Source: Brevibacillus parabrevis (lineage in GTDB: Bacteria; Bacillota; Bacilli; Brevibacillales; Brevibacillaceae). From it: 64,000 nt of DNA. The position numbers and the translations under genes are program-made. Under the pieces are notes generated by a model that saw nothing but the letters and a program-made list of their open reading frames with translations, made no database searches and was not told the DNA's origin. This document shows positions 34,490-44,147 of this stretch, in pieces. The DNA lies in the NCBI RefSeq assembly GCF_003710905.1, contig NZ_RHHV01000014.1, positions 186,001-250,000 of the forward strand, in the 5' to 3' direction. How positions within the stretch are numbered: position 1 is the stretch's first letter; every line of letters begins with the position of its first letter.

Positions 34490-35437
34490 ATGAGCCATGA
34501 AAAGTCGTACACAACAGAAGAAATTGCCAAGCTTTTGCGCATCTCCAAACTGACCGTTTACGATCTGATTAAAAAAGGAGAACTGCCGGCTTATCGGGTC
34601 GGGAGACAGATGCGCGTGGACGAAAGCGACCTGGAGGCGTACAAAACGCGCGCCAAAGGGGGATACCGTGCGGCTGCGCAGCCGGTGGCGTACACGTTGC
34701 CTGTGCCGGGACAAGCCCAGCCGACAACCGGACGCAATGTCATCATCAGTGGTCAGGATGTCAGCCTCGACTTGCTTTCCAGCCATCTGGAAAAAAGCGA
34801 TGCAGCGCTTCGCCCGCTGCGCTCCTACCAAGGCTCGCTGAACAGTCTGGTCGCCATGTATACAGGCAAAGCCGATATCGTCAGCACCCATTTGTTTGAT
34901 GGCGAGACGATGGATTACAACGTTCCTTACGTCCGCCGTCTTTTATCCGGCCATCGCTTTGTCGTCGTTAACATGTTGGCTCGTTGGGCCGGCTTTTATG
35001 TGCAGCCTGGCAATCCGAAACAGCTTTTGTCCTGGACCGATCTGAGCAAGTCCGGGGTGCGGATGGTCAATCGGGAAAAAGGATCGGGGGCACGCACGCT
35101 GATCGAGGAGCAGTTTCGGCTGGCGTCCATTACAGGGCGGGACGTGAATGGCTACGAGCGGGAGGAGAACAGCCATCTGGCTGTAGCGGGAGTGGTCGCA
35201 CGCAAGGAAGCGGATGTGGGAGTGGGCATTGAAAAAGCGGCTCGCATGGTCGGCGTTGAGTTTGTTCCGCTGATCAAGGAACGATACGATCTCGTCATTC
35301 TCAAAACGGAGGAAAACGGGGCGCTGCTGAAAACGGTCATGGATATTCTCCACTCCGCTGCCTTTTCCAAGGAGCTTGAGGCAGTTGGCGGCTACGACCT
35401 GTCCCAAACGGGAAAAATCATGTACGAGACGTGGTAG
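34490..35437 (+). CDS. HTH regulator with periplasmic-binding-like domain (molybdate-type)
   Basis: 315 aa, ATG after GAGCGGAGGCATGAC. Residues 1-55 are an excisionase/MerR-like helix-turn-helix (YTTEEIAKLLRISKLTVYDL, then PAYRVGRQMRVDESDLE). Residues about 85-310 resemble a substrate-binding-protein-like domain: DVSLDLLSSHLE, SLNSLVAMYTGKADIVSTHL, VRMVNREKGSGARTLIEEQF and ADVGVGIEKAARMVGVEFVP. This combination is known from molybdate- or molybdopterin-related regulators. Divergent from modABC with the ModE-box-like palindrome between them, it is the obvious candidate to control the transporter; ligand identity is inferred. Confidence 0.85.
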   Translation: MSHEKSYTTEEIAKLLRISKLTVYDLIKKGELPAYRVGRQMRVDESDLEAYKTRAKGGYRAAAQPVAYTLPVPGQAQPTTGRNVIISGQDVSLDLLSSHLEKSDAALRPLRSYQGSLNSLVAMYTGKADIVSTHLFDGETMDYNVPYVRRLLSGHRFVVVNMLARWAGFYVQPGNPKQLLSWTDLSKSGVRMVNREKGSGARTLIEEQFRLASITGRDVNGYEREENSHLAVAGVVARKEADVGVGIEKAARMVGVEFVPLIKERYDLVILKTEENGALLKTVMDILHSAAFSKELEAVGGYDLSQTGKIMYETW

Positions 35438-35444
35438 CACACGG

Positions 35445-35484
35445 AGCCGTTCACCCTTGCTGTTGCGAGGGCGGACGGCTTTTT
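35445..35484 (+). terminator. Terminator after the mod regulator
   Basis: AGCCGT pairs with ACGGCT with further inner pairing (CCCTTGC/GCGAGGG), followed by five T. The next 150 bases to the M1 peptidase hold no recognised feature. Confidence 0.75.
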
Positions 35485-35638
35485 CTCGACAGAATCTCCT
35501 GAATTTCTACTCACCCTGCCCGTTATTTGCTACAATGGAACAAAACGGTACGACTGTTTTGTCGACCCGCAAGCGGTCTATCCTATCCATTACGATAAAA
35601 AACGCACGCTTGCAGCCGAGCGATTTTTGGGGGCTGTC

Positions 35639-37507
35639 ATGAAGACTTTGCAAAAAACAAGCTTATTAGTATGCATCACCATTCTCGTCATGTTTGGCTC
35701 CATCGGGATCATCAGCTACTGGCCGCAGATCTCGGGCTTTTTTCAAACGAGCCAGGCGACCGTGGCAGAGCAGCCGGGGGTCGATCCGTTTTCCTACGAT
35801 CCGCCGTTGCCTTCCCTTGTGAAAGACTTGCATCCCGTGTATAACATTCAAGCCGAGTTGCATACGTCGGAAGCGAAAATTACCGGAAAAATGACGATCG
35901 AATTTGACAATCCGGGAACAGCGGATGTACGCCTCTTCGTCTACGATTATTTGTGGAACAAGCTGGCAGTCAAATCGATTCGCTATAAAGACAAACCGCT
36001 TGCCTTTGAGCGGGGGCTGTCGACCGTCAAGCTGGCAAACCCGCTAGGCTCGGAATTGCGTGGAACTATTGCCATTGAGTTCGAAAATCCGGTTCCGCGG
36101 AGAGGAACCAGGTTTGGTGTCAAGGATGACATTTGGACGTTGACGACGTGGTACCCGATGCTCGGTGCCCAAAATCAGCAAGGAAAATGGTACGATCCGC
36201 CGCAACGCGTTGATTTTGGCGATCCGTTTGTCTACCATTACGCCGATTACAACGTGTCCTTTGTCTCGCCAAAAGGCTACAACTGGGTCAGTTCCTGGGG
36301 CAGAGGAAATGCGAAAGCGATTGATGGCAGCAAGCAGCAAATTCATTACGAGGGCAAAAAGCTGCTGAATTTCGCCTTGATCGGCAGTCCGCTGTACCAG
36401 GTGGAAACCGTTCAGATTACTCCAAACTTGTCTGTTGATATCGCGTCTGTAGACAAAGGAAACATCGAGCGGATCAAGGCGATCGCCGGATCGGTCTTTC
36501 CGACGTACACCGACTGGTACGGGCCGCTTCCTTATCCGCATGTTGCCATCGCGGAGACGAGCACGGGAACAACTTATGCGATGGAATACGCCAATCTCGC
36601 CGTGTTCAAGCGCGACATGTACCAGCGCAATCTGATTGACCACTGGCTTCCGCATGAGATTGCCCATCTGTGGTGGTATAACAGCGTAGCGACATTGGAA
36701 GCGTCTCACGGCTGGCTGGACGAGGGGCTTGTGGAGCTGAGCGTGTACCACTATTTGCAAAATCGGTATGGGGCGCAATCGGCAACGACCTTGTTGGAAG
36801 AGTACAGTCATGACGCCCGCCGTTTGCAGGAGCGCTATCCGGACGGCAAGCTGGACAAGCCGTTGCAGAAGTTCGCCACGGAAGAAGAATTTCATTGGAC
36901 GTGGTACTCCCGGGGCGCCCTTTTGTTCGACCATTTGCGCAAGCAGATCGGGGATGACGCCTACAAGCGTTTTCTCCACCGCGTCCAGCAAAATTACCAC
37001 GGCAGCGTGATCGGGGCAGAGCATCTGGATCAGGCGCTGGGCCAGACGTTGCAAGGCGAGGCTTCATACTTCGTCACGGCAACGAAAAAATCGAACCGCG
37101 AGGGCATGGGAACGGTTCAGCTGGAGCCGTATATTACGACTGTCATCAACAATATGAGCTACTATCCGTCCATTTCGGCGCGGGCAACGGGCGGCACGGT
37201 GTATTTCCCGTTGCGCGAGCTGGGGGAAAAGATGGGGCTTGCCATTAGCTGGGACAAGGAAAAACAAATGATCCGCATCACGGGCAACGGCTACGAGGTG
37301 TACGTAAAAGAACGCGAGCGTTTTGCCATTCGCGACGGCAAGAAGCTCGATCTCGGCCATCCGCTGATGGAGATCAAGGAGCGGACGATGGTGCCGCTGT
37401 CGTTTTTCGCGACGATTCTGGAATTTGATACCCAGTACAATCCCGATGAGAGAACAGTCAAAATACAAACGCGCAGATCGAGTGGAAAGGTGTCGGAAAC
37501 AAAATGA
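35639..37507 (+). CDS. Membrane-anchored M1-family zinc metallopeptidase
   Basis: 622 aa from ATG 35639 (GGGGGCTGTC). An N-terminal signal anchor (about residues 9-28) is followed by a beta-sandwich domain, then the gluzincin site: HEIAH (His339, Glu340, His343) with the third ligand Glu362 18 residues later in GWLDEGLVE, and aminopeptidase-like AMEYANL. After about residue 490 comes a copper-amine-oxidase-N-terminal-like stalk domain (VYFPLRELGEKMGLAISWDK, KERTMVPLSFFATILEFD), which in Bacillota binds the cell wall or other surfaces. Probably an extracellular aminopeptidase. Overlaps aroK by 4 bases. Confidence 0.87.
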   Translation: MKTLQKTSLLVCITILVMFGSIGIISYWPQISGFFQTSQATVAEQPGVDPFSYDPPLPSLVKDLHPVYNIQAELHTSEAKITGKMTIEFDNPGTADVRLFVYDYLWNKLAVKSIRYKDKPLAFERGLSTVKLANPLGSELRGTIAIEFENPVPRRGTRFGVKDDIWTLTTWYPMLGAQNQQGKWYDPPQRVDFGDPFVYHYADYNVSFVSPKGYNWVSSWGRGNAKAIDGSKQQIHYEGKKLLNFALIGSPLYQVETVQITPNLSVDIASVDKGNIERIKAIAGSVFPTYTDWYGPLPYPHVAIAETSTGTTYAMEYANLAVFKRDMYQRNLIDHWLPHEIAHLWWYNSVATLEASHGWLDEGLVELSVYHYLQNRYGAQSATTLLEEYSHDARRLQERYPDGKLDKPLQKFATEEEFHWTWYSRGALLFDHLRKQIGDDAYKRFLHRVQQNYHGSVIGAEHLDQALGQTLQGEASYFVTATKKSNREGMGTVQLEPYITTVINNMSYYPSISARATGGTVYFPLRELGEKMGLAISWDKEKQMIRITGNGYEVYVKERERFAIRDGKKLDLGHPLMEIKERTMVPLSFFATILEFDTQYNPDERTVKIQTRRSSGKVSETK

Positions 37508-38025
37508 AAAACCTGATTTTGGTCGGTTTTATGGGAACAGGCAAGACGACCGTTGGCGCTGCGCTGGCCGCTTCTTTGGGGCTTGCGCATACAGACCTGG
37601 ACACCGCCATCGTGGATAAGGAAGGCCGCTCGATCCCAAAGCTCTTCGAAGAGCGAGGAGAAACTTATTTTCGCGATGTGGAGTCGGCTGAGCTGTCCAG
37701 GCTGCTGAATGAAGGGCCGCAAGTGCTGACAACGGGCGGAGGGGTCGTCCTGCGCGAGCAAAATGTAAAAGTCATGTTGGAACGAGGAATCGTCATCGCC
37801 CTGCATGCAACCGTAGAAGAGCTGATACGACGGCTGAAAAACGACACAGCGCGTCCTTTGCTTGCCACAGGGGTGGCAGAACGGGTGACAACGCTCATGG
37901 CAGAACGCGCAGGAGCGTACGATTTTGCCCCGATCCAGGTGGATACGACCGGAAAAAGCCTGGAAGCGATCGTGGAGGAAATTAAGCAGCGCGTGGTTGA
38001 AAGCACAGAAGACGGGAAACAATAA
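37504..38025 (+). CDS. aroK: Shikimate kinase
   Basis: 173 aa. P-loop LVGFMGTGKTTVG, shikimate-binding HTDLDTAIV and FRDVESAEL, TTGGGVVLRE and the lid NDTARPLL are all in place. It phosphorylates shikimate in chorismate synthesis; aroQ of the same pathway is encoded at 59198. The ATGA overlap with the M1 peptidase means coupled translation, though the functions are unrelated. Confidence 0.94.
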   Translation: MKNLILVGFMGTGKTTVGAALAASLGLAHTDLDTAIVDKEGRSIPKLFEERGETYFRDVESAELSRLLNEGPQVLTTGGGVVLREQNVKVMLERGIVIALHATVEELIRRLKNDTARPLLATGVAERVTTLMAERAGAYDFAPIQVDTTGKSLEAIVEEIKQRVVESTEDGKQ

Positions 38026-38090
38026 AAAGGACAGCGCTTTTGCCGGTGAACGACGGCGTGCATCTGCGAGTACGAAGGAGGTCACGTGCG

Positions 38091-38252
38091 ATGTCCTTTC
38101 AAGAATATTTGAAGTACCTGACGAAATTGTTTGTGCAGTACATGGATACTCCAAAAGACGAACGGCGTCAGCGAAAGGCTCCACGTGAGCCTTGGTCTGC
38201 ACGCTGGTTTGGGGCAATTCCCATGGCGATCCGGCTGTTGTGGCGCAAATAA
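38091..38252 (+). CDS. yqzE: YqzE-family small protein
   Basis: 53 aa from ATG 38091 with a perfect AAGGAGGTCACGTGCG site. MSFQEYLKYLTKLFVQYMDT, then WSARWFGAIPMAIRLLWRK corresponds to B. subtilis YqzE, which is encoded near the comG/aroK/yqhG region there. The C-terminal amphipathic or membrane-touching helix is visible. Function unknown. Confidence 0.82.
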   Translation: MSFQEYLKYLTKLFVQYMDTPKDERRQRKAPREPWSARWFGAIPMAIRLLWRK

Positions 38253-38289
38253 TCCTACACCATGGTAAGCGGACGGAGGGTGCGTGCGT

Positions 38290-38544
38290 ATGGCGAGAGT
38301 AGCGGTAGAAAACTCCCTTTCTCAAATTCGCAAAATGCTGTGCGATAACGGCTACGATGTGGTTGATTTGGGAAACTGGCAGCAAGTGGTCGATGCGATC
38401 GTGATCACTGGCCAGGATGTGAACGTTCTTGGCGATCAAAACAAGACGATTACGGGTGCGCCGATAATCAATGCGGAGGGCATGACAGCCGCGGAAGTTT
38501 TCCACGCCGTGCATGAACGCCTTTCTCCAACAGATCATCACTGA
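38290..38544 (+). CDS. YkuS-family (UPF0180) protein
   Basis: 84 aa from ATG 38290 (GGACGGAGGGTGCGTGCG). ARVAVENSLSQIRKMLCDNG, VITGQDVNVLGDQNKTITGA and EGMTAAEVFHAVHERL match the UPF0180/YkuS family. Cytosolic, function unknown. Confidence 0.82.
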   Translation: MARVAVENSLSQIRKMLCDNGYDVVDLGNWQQVVDAIVITGQDVNVLGDQNKTITGAPIINAEGMTAAEVFHAVHERLSPTDHH

Positions 38545-38577
38545 TCGAAAAAATGGCGTCTGACGGCGCAAACAACG

Positions 38578-38621
38578 AAAAAACAAGCTCTTCTGCACGC
38601 TGGCAGGGGAGCTTGTTTTTT
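38578..38621. terminator. Bidirectional terminator
   Basis: AAAAAACAAGCTC/GAGCTTGTTTTTT between convergent genes. Confidence 0.92.
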
Positions 38622-38649
38622 ATGCATTTGATACATTGCGAAGCGTGTG

Positions 38650-39504
38650 TCAGCTTTGAGGCGGCCGCACCTGCGGACTGGATACGTAAAATTTGCCGAT
38701 CTTGTCAGCGTAGACGTAAGGGACAAAGCGCAGTCCTTCATCCCAGACCCCCACATAGGCAGATTGGTCGTTCCACAAATGGAGCGAGCCGACAGCGTAA
38801 GGAGCCAGCACCTGGGCGTGGTACAAGGAAACAGTGAGGGTAACCGACGCGTTGTTTTGCTGTTGCCACAGCTCTGACCACGTAACGGCGCTGCCGCGTT
38901 GCATTTGGTTGAACCAGCCGATCTGGTCGAACGGGTCTGTCTGCGCCGATTGCAAAGTGCGGGTCTGGGTCAGTTTTTGTCCTGTCTGCACCAGATTTTG
39001 CAGCACGGTTGGTTCGTTGGCTGCAAACGAAGCGGGATAAGCTTCGCCTGTTTTGGCGTTCACCATTTGCGCCGAAGACTGGCGGGCAATCAGCCAGTGG
39101 GAAGCGAATCCGTCGTAGACTGGCTCAGCGGCAATTTCCCGGGGAGCGAAGGCATCGTCGAACAAAATGTATTCCCCGACGCCGTATTCGAGCAAGACGA
39201 ATTTTTCCGGGACATTCGATTCGACTGTTTCTCCGACGACCAGATAGCCTACTTGTTTGTCGGCTTTTTTGATGCTGACCAGCCATTGATGCTGGTTCGG
39301 GCCGAGCGTCTGTACTTCTGTATCAGCTTTTTGCCACTCTTTGAATTGCGGATCACGGCTTGCGAGCTCTTTCATCCAGGTCTGGATTTGAGCCTGAAAC
39401 GCTTTTTCCCAGCCGCCTTGCTCCTCGGCATGAACGGGCCAGGAGATCAATACGAAAGACAAGAGGACCCCGAGAAAGGGCAGAAATCGTCTGGTCACAA
39501 ACAT
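38650..39504 (-). CDS. Secreted protein of unknown function
   Basis: 284 aa, ATG after AAAAGGTGGTGC. Signal peptide MFVTRRFLPFLGVLLSFVLI with cleavage expected after VHA. The mature part is water-soluble with mixed alpha/beta pattern (WLVSIKKADKQVGYLVVGE, FVLLEYGVGEYILFDDAF, SHWLIARQSSAQMVNAKTGE). No motif I recognise. Located between ykuS-like and yqhG genes. Confidence 0.75.
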   Translation of the reverse strand: MFVTRRFLPFLGVLLSFVLISWPVHAEEQGGWEKAFQAQIQTWMKELASRDPQFKEWQKADTEVQTLGPNQHQWLVSIKKADKQVGYLVVGETVESNVPEKFVLLEYGVGEYILFDDAFAPREIAAEPVYDGFASHWLIARQSSAQMVNAKTGEAYPASFAANEPTVLQNLVQTGQKLTQTRTLQSAQTDPFDQIGWFNQMQRGSAVTWSELWQQQNNASVTLTVSLYHAQVLAPYAVGSLHLWNDQSAYVGVWDEGLRFVPYVYADKIGKFYVSSPQVRPPQS

Positions 39505-39607
39505 GCACCACCTTTTGCGCTGGCTATCCTATTCCTATTGTAACCAGCTATGACAAAAAGATTTGTTGCAACTTGTCACTCCTCTCACACTACTTCTCGT
39601 TGATCTT

Positions 39608-40732
39608 TTACATGATTCGCCCGTTTGCGGGAAGATGGCGCACCGTTTTTGCGCCAGAAAGCTTTTGAACAGGCGGGTTCGAGTGCAAGTAAAACAGCCC
39701 GCCGTTAATGAAGTGAACCTCGATGCGCGGTTCATACTGCCAGCGCAGCTCGTCCATTCGCCGCTGTTTTTCTTCTTCCGGCGTGCTTTTTTTCCACTCT
39801 TCCTGATTGATTTCTTCCCGTGGTGTCACCTGAATCCCATTCGCACGTAAAAAGTCGAGGATTCGCCCGCCAGATGAGCGGTATTCGTCAATGGTTTGCG
39901 CTGCTTCGACAACAGGCTCCGCGACAGGAGGAGCTTCCGTTTGCGGGAGGGGAACGATGGCTTGCGCTGCTTGCGGCTCCTCGGCTTTTTCCGCTTCTTC
40001 GTCGTCCGCATCAGCCTGCTCTGCTTGCGGCTCCCGCTTCGCCAGTTCTTCGTAGTAGGCGGCGAGAATGTCCAGTTCTTCCGCCAAGCGGGCTTTTGCC
40101 TCGGCAGCCCACGCCTGGTCTTCCTTGGCGATGACCGCTTCGGCTTCCTGGCGAGCCATCTGGAGCGCATCCTCTACGGAAATTTTCCGATCAAGCGTAT
40201 AGAAATAGTCCGGGATGGCCGGGGAGAGCGGCAACTGAAACAAGTACGTCGAAAAGTCGTGCACGACCCGCGGCTGGTGCAGGTTGACCCCGAGGTAGAG
40301 CATGAGATCGCGCCGCTTGTCGCACAGAAACGACACTTTTAGATTGATGCCCAGCCACGGAACGAGCGGCGTAGAACGGCGTTTGCCCGTGGCGGGGAGC
40401 GAAGCGGTATTTTGCTCGTACATGCAGACGAATTGACCGTGCTTTTTCGCCGAGGCAAAAATTTGCTGCATGCGCCCGGCGCCGAGGTGCAGGTGTTCGG
40501 CACGCAGCCCATCCGGCATGCGGTCGGGGTGAAAGGCGAAGGTGAGCACGAGCGGCTGGTACGCCAGATTCATTTTGTCGACCCAGCTCCAGTAAAAAGG
40601 CCGGTTGCCGATATCTTTGTCGACCTCGACAGGCAGCTTGACCGTCAAGTAGTCGGGGTGGGATTCGACGATGTGAGCAGAAAAAGTCGCGAGATAGCGC
40701 TCTACGAATTGCCTGACCTGGTTGGCTTGCAT
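39608..40732 (-). CDS. yqhG: YqhG-family protein with acidic insert
   Basis: 374 aa, ATG after AAGAGGTTCCCTG. The N-terminal two thirds match YqhG: NQVRQFVERYLATFSAHIVE, DIGNRPFYWSWVDKMN, LTFAFHPDRMPDGLRAEHLH and CDKRRDLMLYLGVNLHQPRV. A Glu/Ala/Gln-rich segment of about 75 residues (about 230-300) precedes the C-terminal QYEPRIEVHFINGGLFYLHS. Adjacent to the yqhH helicase as in Bacillus; function unknown. The 103 bases between this gene and the secreted protein hold nothing recognisable. Confidence 0.85.
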   Translation of the reverse strand: MQANQVRQFVERYLATFSAHIVESHPDYLTVKLPVEVDKDIGNRPFYWSWVDKMNLAYQPLVLTFAFHPDRMPDGLRAEHLHLGAGRMQQIFASAKKHGQFVCMYEQNTASLPATGKRRSTPLVPWLGINLKVSFLCDKRRDLMLYLGVNLHQPRVVHDFSTYLFQLPLSPAIPDYFYTLDRKISVEDALQMARQEAEAVIAKEDQAWAAEAKARLAEELDILAAYYEELAKREPQAEQADADDEEAEKAEEPQAAQAIVPLPQTEAPPVAEPVVEAAQTIDEYRSSGGRILDFLRANGIQVTPREEINQEEWKKSTPEEEKQRRMDELRWQYEPRIEVHFINGGLFYLHSNPPVQKLSGAKTVRHLPANGRIM

Positions 40733-40774
40733 CAGGGAACCTCTTTTCTTGTTGGCTAGTTGGGGGCATCCAGA

Positions 40775-42475
40775 CTACTGCTCGGCGGCTTCCGAGAGAG
40801 CAGGGGCGGCGTGCGGCTGGCGGCTTGCGCGAATCGCGTGCCCCATGTTGTCCAGCTTCAAAGCCATTTCGCGAGTGGATGCGGAGTCCATAATAATTTG
40901 CGTCAAGTTTTCTTCCAGCGAGGAACTCAGGTTGAGGCGTTCGACGATATCATCGAGTTCGCCGATGACCATTTCAAACAGATCGATTTTTTCGTACAGC
41001 AGTTTGAGAATATGTTCTTCGATCGTCCCGACCGTGGACAGATTGTAAATGTGCACATCCCGCTTTTGCCCGAGACGGTGAACGCGGCCGATTCGCTGTT
41101 CGACACGCATCGGGTTCCAAGGCATGTCGTAGTTGATCACCTGATTGCAAAATTGCAGGTTGATTCCTTCGCCGCCTGCTTCTGTCGCGATCAGCACTTG
41201 GGCGCGGTTTTGAAACAGATCGGTCATCCAGTCTTTTTTGCTGCGCTTGAAGCCGCCGCGAAACGGCACAGAGGTAATTCCGTGGTCATGCAAATATTTT
41301 TGCAAGTAATTTTGCGTGGCCCGATATTCGGTGAAAACGATCACTTTGTCGTTGATCTGCTGAATCAGCTCGACCGTTTTGGCGGCCTTGGAATGCGTTT
41401 CGATCCGCTTGATCATCTCCACCAGTTCCAGTATTTGCGCCCGCAGCAAAGACTCCTCGCTGGTGCGTTGATGCATGTTGTACAGCGTCATGAAGGAGGC
41501 TTCCTTGCTGGAGCAAACCTCGCGCTGGAGCGTGATGAGAGCGAGCGAATTGAACAGCCCGGTTCCCGTCTTGTACTGATCGTGGACAAAGCGCGTGACG
41601 CCCTCGTACAGCTCCATCTCCTCCTGCGTCAGCTCGATGGGAATCGACTGCACGCGGCGGCTGGTGAACTGGATGCCGCCGTCGCTTCGCTTGTTGCGAA
41701 TCATGACCTTTTCGATTTCTTCGCGCAATTTTTCGCTGTTTTTCGATTGGCGCTTTCCCTCGACGTAATTGGTGGAAAACGACGTCGAGTGGCCCAGATG
41801 CCCCGGTTTGAGCAAATTGATCAGGTTGTACAGCTCGTCCATCTCGTTCTGGATAGGGGTGGCGGTGAGCAGCAAACAGTATTTTTTGCGAATTTCCTTC
41901 ACGAATTGATAGTTTCGGGTTCGCTTGTTTTTGAGCTTGTGCGCTTCGTCGATAATGAGCATGTCGTAGTCGATATCAAGCACATGGCGGCGATGCGGGT
42001 CGCGTTTGGCCGTGTCGATGGAGGCGACGACGACTTCGTGCTGACGCCACATGTACTCTTTTTTTTGCGCGACGGCAGGAATGCCGAATTTTTGTTGCAG
42101 TTCTTTTGTCCACTGAATGACGAGAGAGGCGGGAACGAGGACGAGAATTTTTTTCGCCAAGCCTCTGACCATGTATTCTTTCATGATCAACCCTGCCTCG
42201 ATGGTCTTGCCCAATCCGACTTCATCCGCGAGAATCGCGCGGCCGCGCATGTCATTCAGCACGCGTTCCGCCGTCTGGAGCTGATGGGGAAAAGGCGAGA
42301 GCAGCGGCAAGTAGTTCAGGCATTGCAAAGAATCGAACTCGCGAACCGCCATCGCTTCTTCTGCTTCCAGCGCCAGCTTGAACAGCTCCCACTTGTCCCA
42401 TGGACCATCTTCGTGCAGCCGCTCGGTCAGCGGCGATATCCAGCTCGTGTCAAATGAAACAGGAACATTCGGCAT
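40775..42475 (-). CDS. yqhH: SNF2-family helicase YqhH
   Basis: 566 aa from ATG 42475 (AAAGGAGTAACGT). SNF2/DEAD-box motor with all motifs: I LADEVGLGKTIEAGL, II LIIDEAHKLKN, III LLLTATPIQNE, V ATEAGGEGINLQFCNQVINY and VI RVEQRIGRVHRLGQ. No extra DNA-binding domain is obvious. Encoded divergently from the glycine cleavage operon, as in B. subtilis. Confidence 0.93.
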   Translation of the reverse strand: MPNVPVSFDTSWISPLTERLHEDGPWDKWELFKLALEAEEAMAVREFDSLQCLNYLPLLSPFPHQLQTAERVLNDMRGRAILADEVGLGKTIEAGLIMKEYMVRGLAKKILVLVPASLVIQWTKELQQKFGIPAVAQKKEYMWRQHEVVVASIDTAKRDPHRRHVLDIDYDMLIIDEAHKLKNKRTRNYQFVKEIRKKYCLLLTATPIQNEMDELYNLINLLKPGHLGHSTSFSTNYVEGKRQSKNSEKLREEIEKVMIRNKRSDGGIQFTSRRVQSIPIELTQEEMELYEGVTRFVHDQYKTGTGLFNSLALITLQREVCSSKEASFMTLYNMHQRTSEESLLRAQILELVEMIKRIETHSKAAKTVELIQQINDKVIVFTEYRATQNYLQKYLHDHGITSVPFRGGFKRSKKDWMTDLFQNRAQVLIATEAGGEGINLQFCNQVINYDMPWNPMRVEQRIGRVHRLGQKRDVHIYNLSTVGTIEEHILKLLYEKIDLFEMVIGELDDIVERLNLSSSLEENLTQIIMDSASTREMALKLDNMGHAIRASRQPHAAPALSEAAEQ

Positions 42476-42699
42476 ATACGTTACTCCTTTACACAGCTCT
42501 GCCATAACTTTCATGCGTTTTAATAAAAAACTTAACATTATGGGTAATGTTCATCACTTTGTTAAGTATTTCTTGATCTGACTGTTAATTTGCATATTTT
42601 CAACTGTCGACTCTCATGGTAGGATATAGAGGAAGTTCGTTCATTAGTATGGAAATCATAGCAAAAACTTATGTATGACCATCTAACCAACGCGAATGA

Positions 42700-42905
42700 T
42701 AGTAGCAGGGAGAGACTGCGTGAACCACTGCAGCGCCGAAGGAGCAAGCCGGTAACGGTGAATCTCTCAGGCAAAAGAACCTCTACTGGACGCAACTCTG
42801 GAGAGAGCTCGCATGTCGAGCCACCAAAGGGGAAACTTGCAAGCCCGGTGATCCCCGCCGAGCTTGATTGGCAAGGTAACTCTCAGGTACCAAGGACAGA
42901 GGAGG
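42700..42905 (+). ncRNA. Tandem glycine riboswitch
   Basis: Two glycine aptamers in series upstream of gcvT. The first (about 42704-42790) has GGGAGAGACTG, GCGCCGAAGGAGCAAGCC and TGAATCTCTCAGGCAAAAG. The second (about 42797-42900) has CTCTGGAGAGAG, CCACCAAAGGGGAAAC, GCAAGCCCGGTGA and TAACTCTCAGGTACCAAGGAC. These are the conserved glycine aptamer cores. Glycine binding should favour read-through of the terminator at 42912 and so expression of the cleavage system. Confidence 0.95.
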
Positions 42906-42911
42906 AGAAAT

Positions 42912-42942
42912 GGGCACCTTTCTTTTGGTGTACCCGTTTTTT
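42912..42942 (+). terminator. Expression-platform terminator of the glycine riboswitch
   Basis: GGGCACC pairs with GGTGTACCC (two-base bulge), followed by G and six T; between aptamer 2 and gcvT. Confidence 0.8.
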
Positions 42943-43000
42943 CGCCTCTGTTTTTTCATGGGGAAAAATGCCGACTATCTGCCTTTAGGAGGTGCCACAC

Positions 43001-44101
43001 ATGTCCAATCTGAAAAGAACGCCACTGTTTGATTCCTATGCAAAATACGGCGCCAAAACAATCGACTTCGGCGGTTGGGAGCTGCCTGTACAGTTTTCCA
43101 GCATTGGTCAGGAGCATGAAGCTGTTCGCACGAAAGCAGGTTTGTTTGATGTATCCCACATGGGAGAGGTGGACGTAAAAGGCGAGAGCGCGCTCGAATA
43201 CTTGCAGCGCGTGACAACCAACGACGTTTCCAAGCTGGCAGTGGGACAAGCTCAATACAGCGTGCTTTGCTACCCGGACGGCGGTACGGTCGACGATTTG
43301 CTCGTTTACAAATACGCAGACGACCATTACCTGCTTGTCATCAACGCTGGCAATATTGACAAAGACTATGCATGGCTGCAGGAGCACCTGATTCCGGGCG
43401 TCACGATCGAAAATATCTCGCCGCAAACGGCGCAGATTGCGATCCAGGGGCCTTTGGCTGAATCGATTTTGCAAAAGCTGACCCAAACGGATCTGTCCCA
43501 AATCGGCTTTTTCCGTTTTGAGCGCGATGTAGAGGTTAGCGGTATTCCGGCATTGGTATCCCGTACAGGCTACACGGGCGAAGATGGCTTCGAGATTTAC
43601 CTGGCTGCGGATCGTGCGGCAGAGCTGTGGGACGCCCTGCTTGAAGCAGGCAAAGAAGACGGTCTGGTTGCTTGCGGACTGGGGGCGCGTGACACGCTGC
43701 GCTTTGAAGCCAAGCTGCCACTGTACGGTCAGGAACTGAGCAAGGACATTACACCGATCGAAGCGGGTATCGGCTTCGCGGTGAAGGTAGATAAAGCAGT
43801 GCCGTTCATCGGCCAAGAGGTGTTGAAAGCGCAAAAAGAAAACGGCGCGCCTCGCAAGCTGGTAGGGATCGAGATGATCGATCGCGGCATTCCGCGCACG
43901 CACTATCCGGTCTATGTCGGAGAAGAGCTGGTAGGAGAAGTGACCACAGGGACACAATCCCCGACCTTGAAGAAAAACGTTGGTCTGGCCCTGGTCAAAA
44001 GCGAGCACACGGCGATTGGCACAGAGGTTGAAGTGGAAATTCGCGGAAAACGACTGAAAGCTGTTGTTGTTGCCGCTCCTTTTTATAAACGTGCGAAATA
44101 A
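43001..44101 (+). CDS. gcvT: Glycine cleavage T protein (aminomethyltransferase)
   Basis: 366 aa from ATG 43001, eight bases after [97 protein letters not shown] and [20 protein letters not shown] are the GcvT folate- and lipoyl-arm-binding signatures. It transfers the methylene unit from the GcvH aminomethyl group to tetrahydrofolate. First gene of gcvT-gcvPA-gcvPB. Confidence 0.97.
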   Translation: MSNLKRTPLFDSYAKYGAKTIDFGGWELPVQFSSIGQEHEAVRTKAGLFDVSHMGEVDVKGESALEYLQRVTTNDVSKLAVGQAQYSVLCYPDGGTVDDLLVYKYADDHYLLVINAGNIDKDYAWLQEHLIPGVTIENISPQTAQIAIQGPLAESILQKLTQTDLSQIGFFRFERDVEVSGIPALVSRTGYTGEDGFEIYLAADRAAELWDALLEAGKEDGLVACGLGARDTLRFEAKLPLYGQELSKDITPIEAGIGFAVKVDKAVPFIGQEVLKAQKENGAPRKLVGIEMIDRGIPRTHYPVYVGEELVGEVTTGTQSPTLKKNVGLALVKSEHTAIGTEVEVEIRGKRLKAVVVAAPFYKRAK

Positions 44102-44147
44102 CCAAGCATAAGCCCACAATACATCCTATTTGAGGAGGACAACGTTC

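Noticed and set aside
34346..34891. N-terminal extension of the ModA reading frame
   Set aside because: The frame is open upstream only because it runs antisense through the regulator gene; ATG 34345 has GGAGG and starts a normal lipoprotein signal.
40760..42457. 565-aa open frame on the plus strand
   Set aside because: Complete antisense shadow of the SNF2 helicase yqhH, which has all helicase motifs; the plus frame is Phe/His/Arg-rich without motifs.
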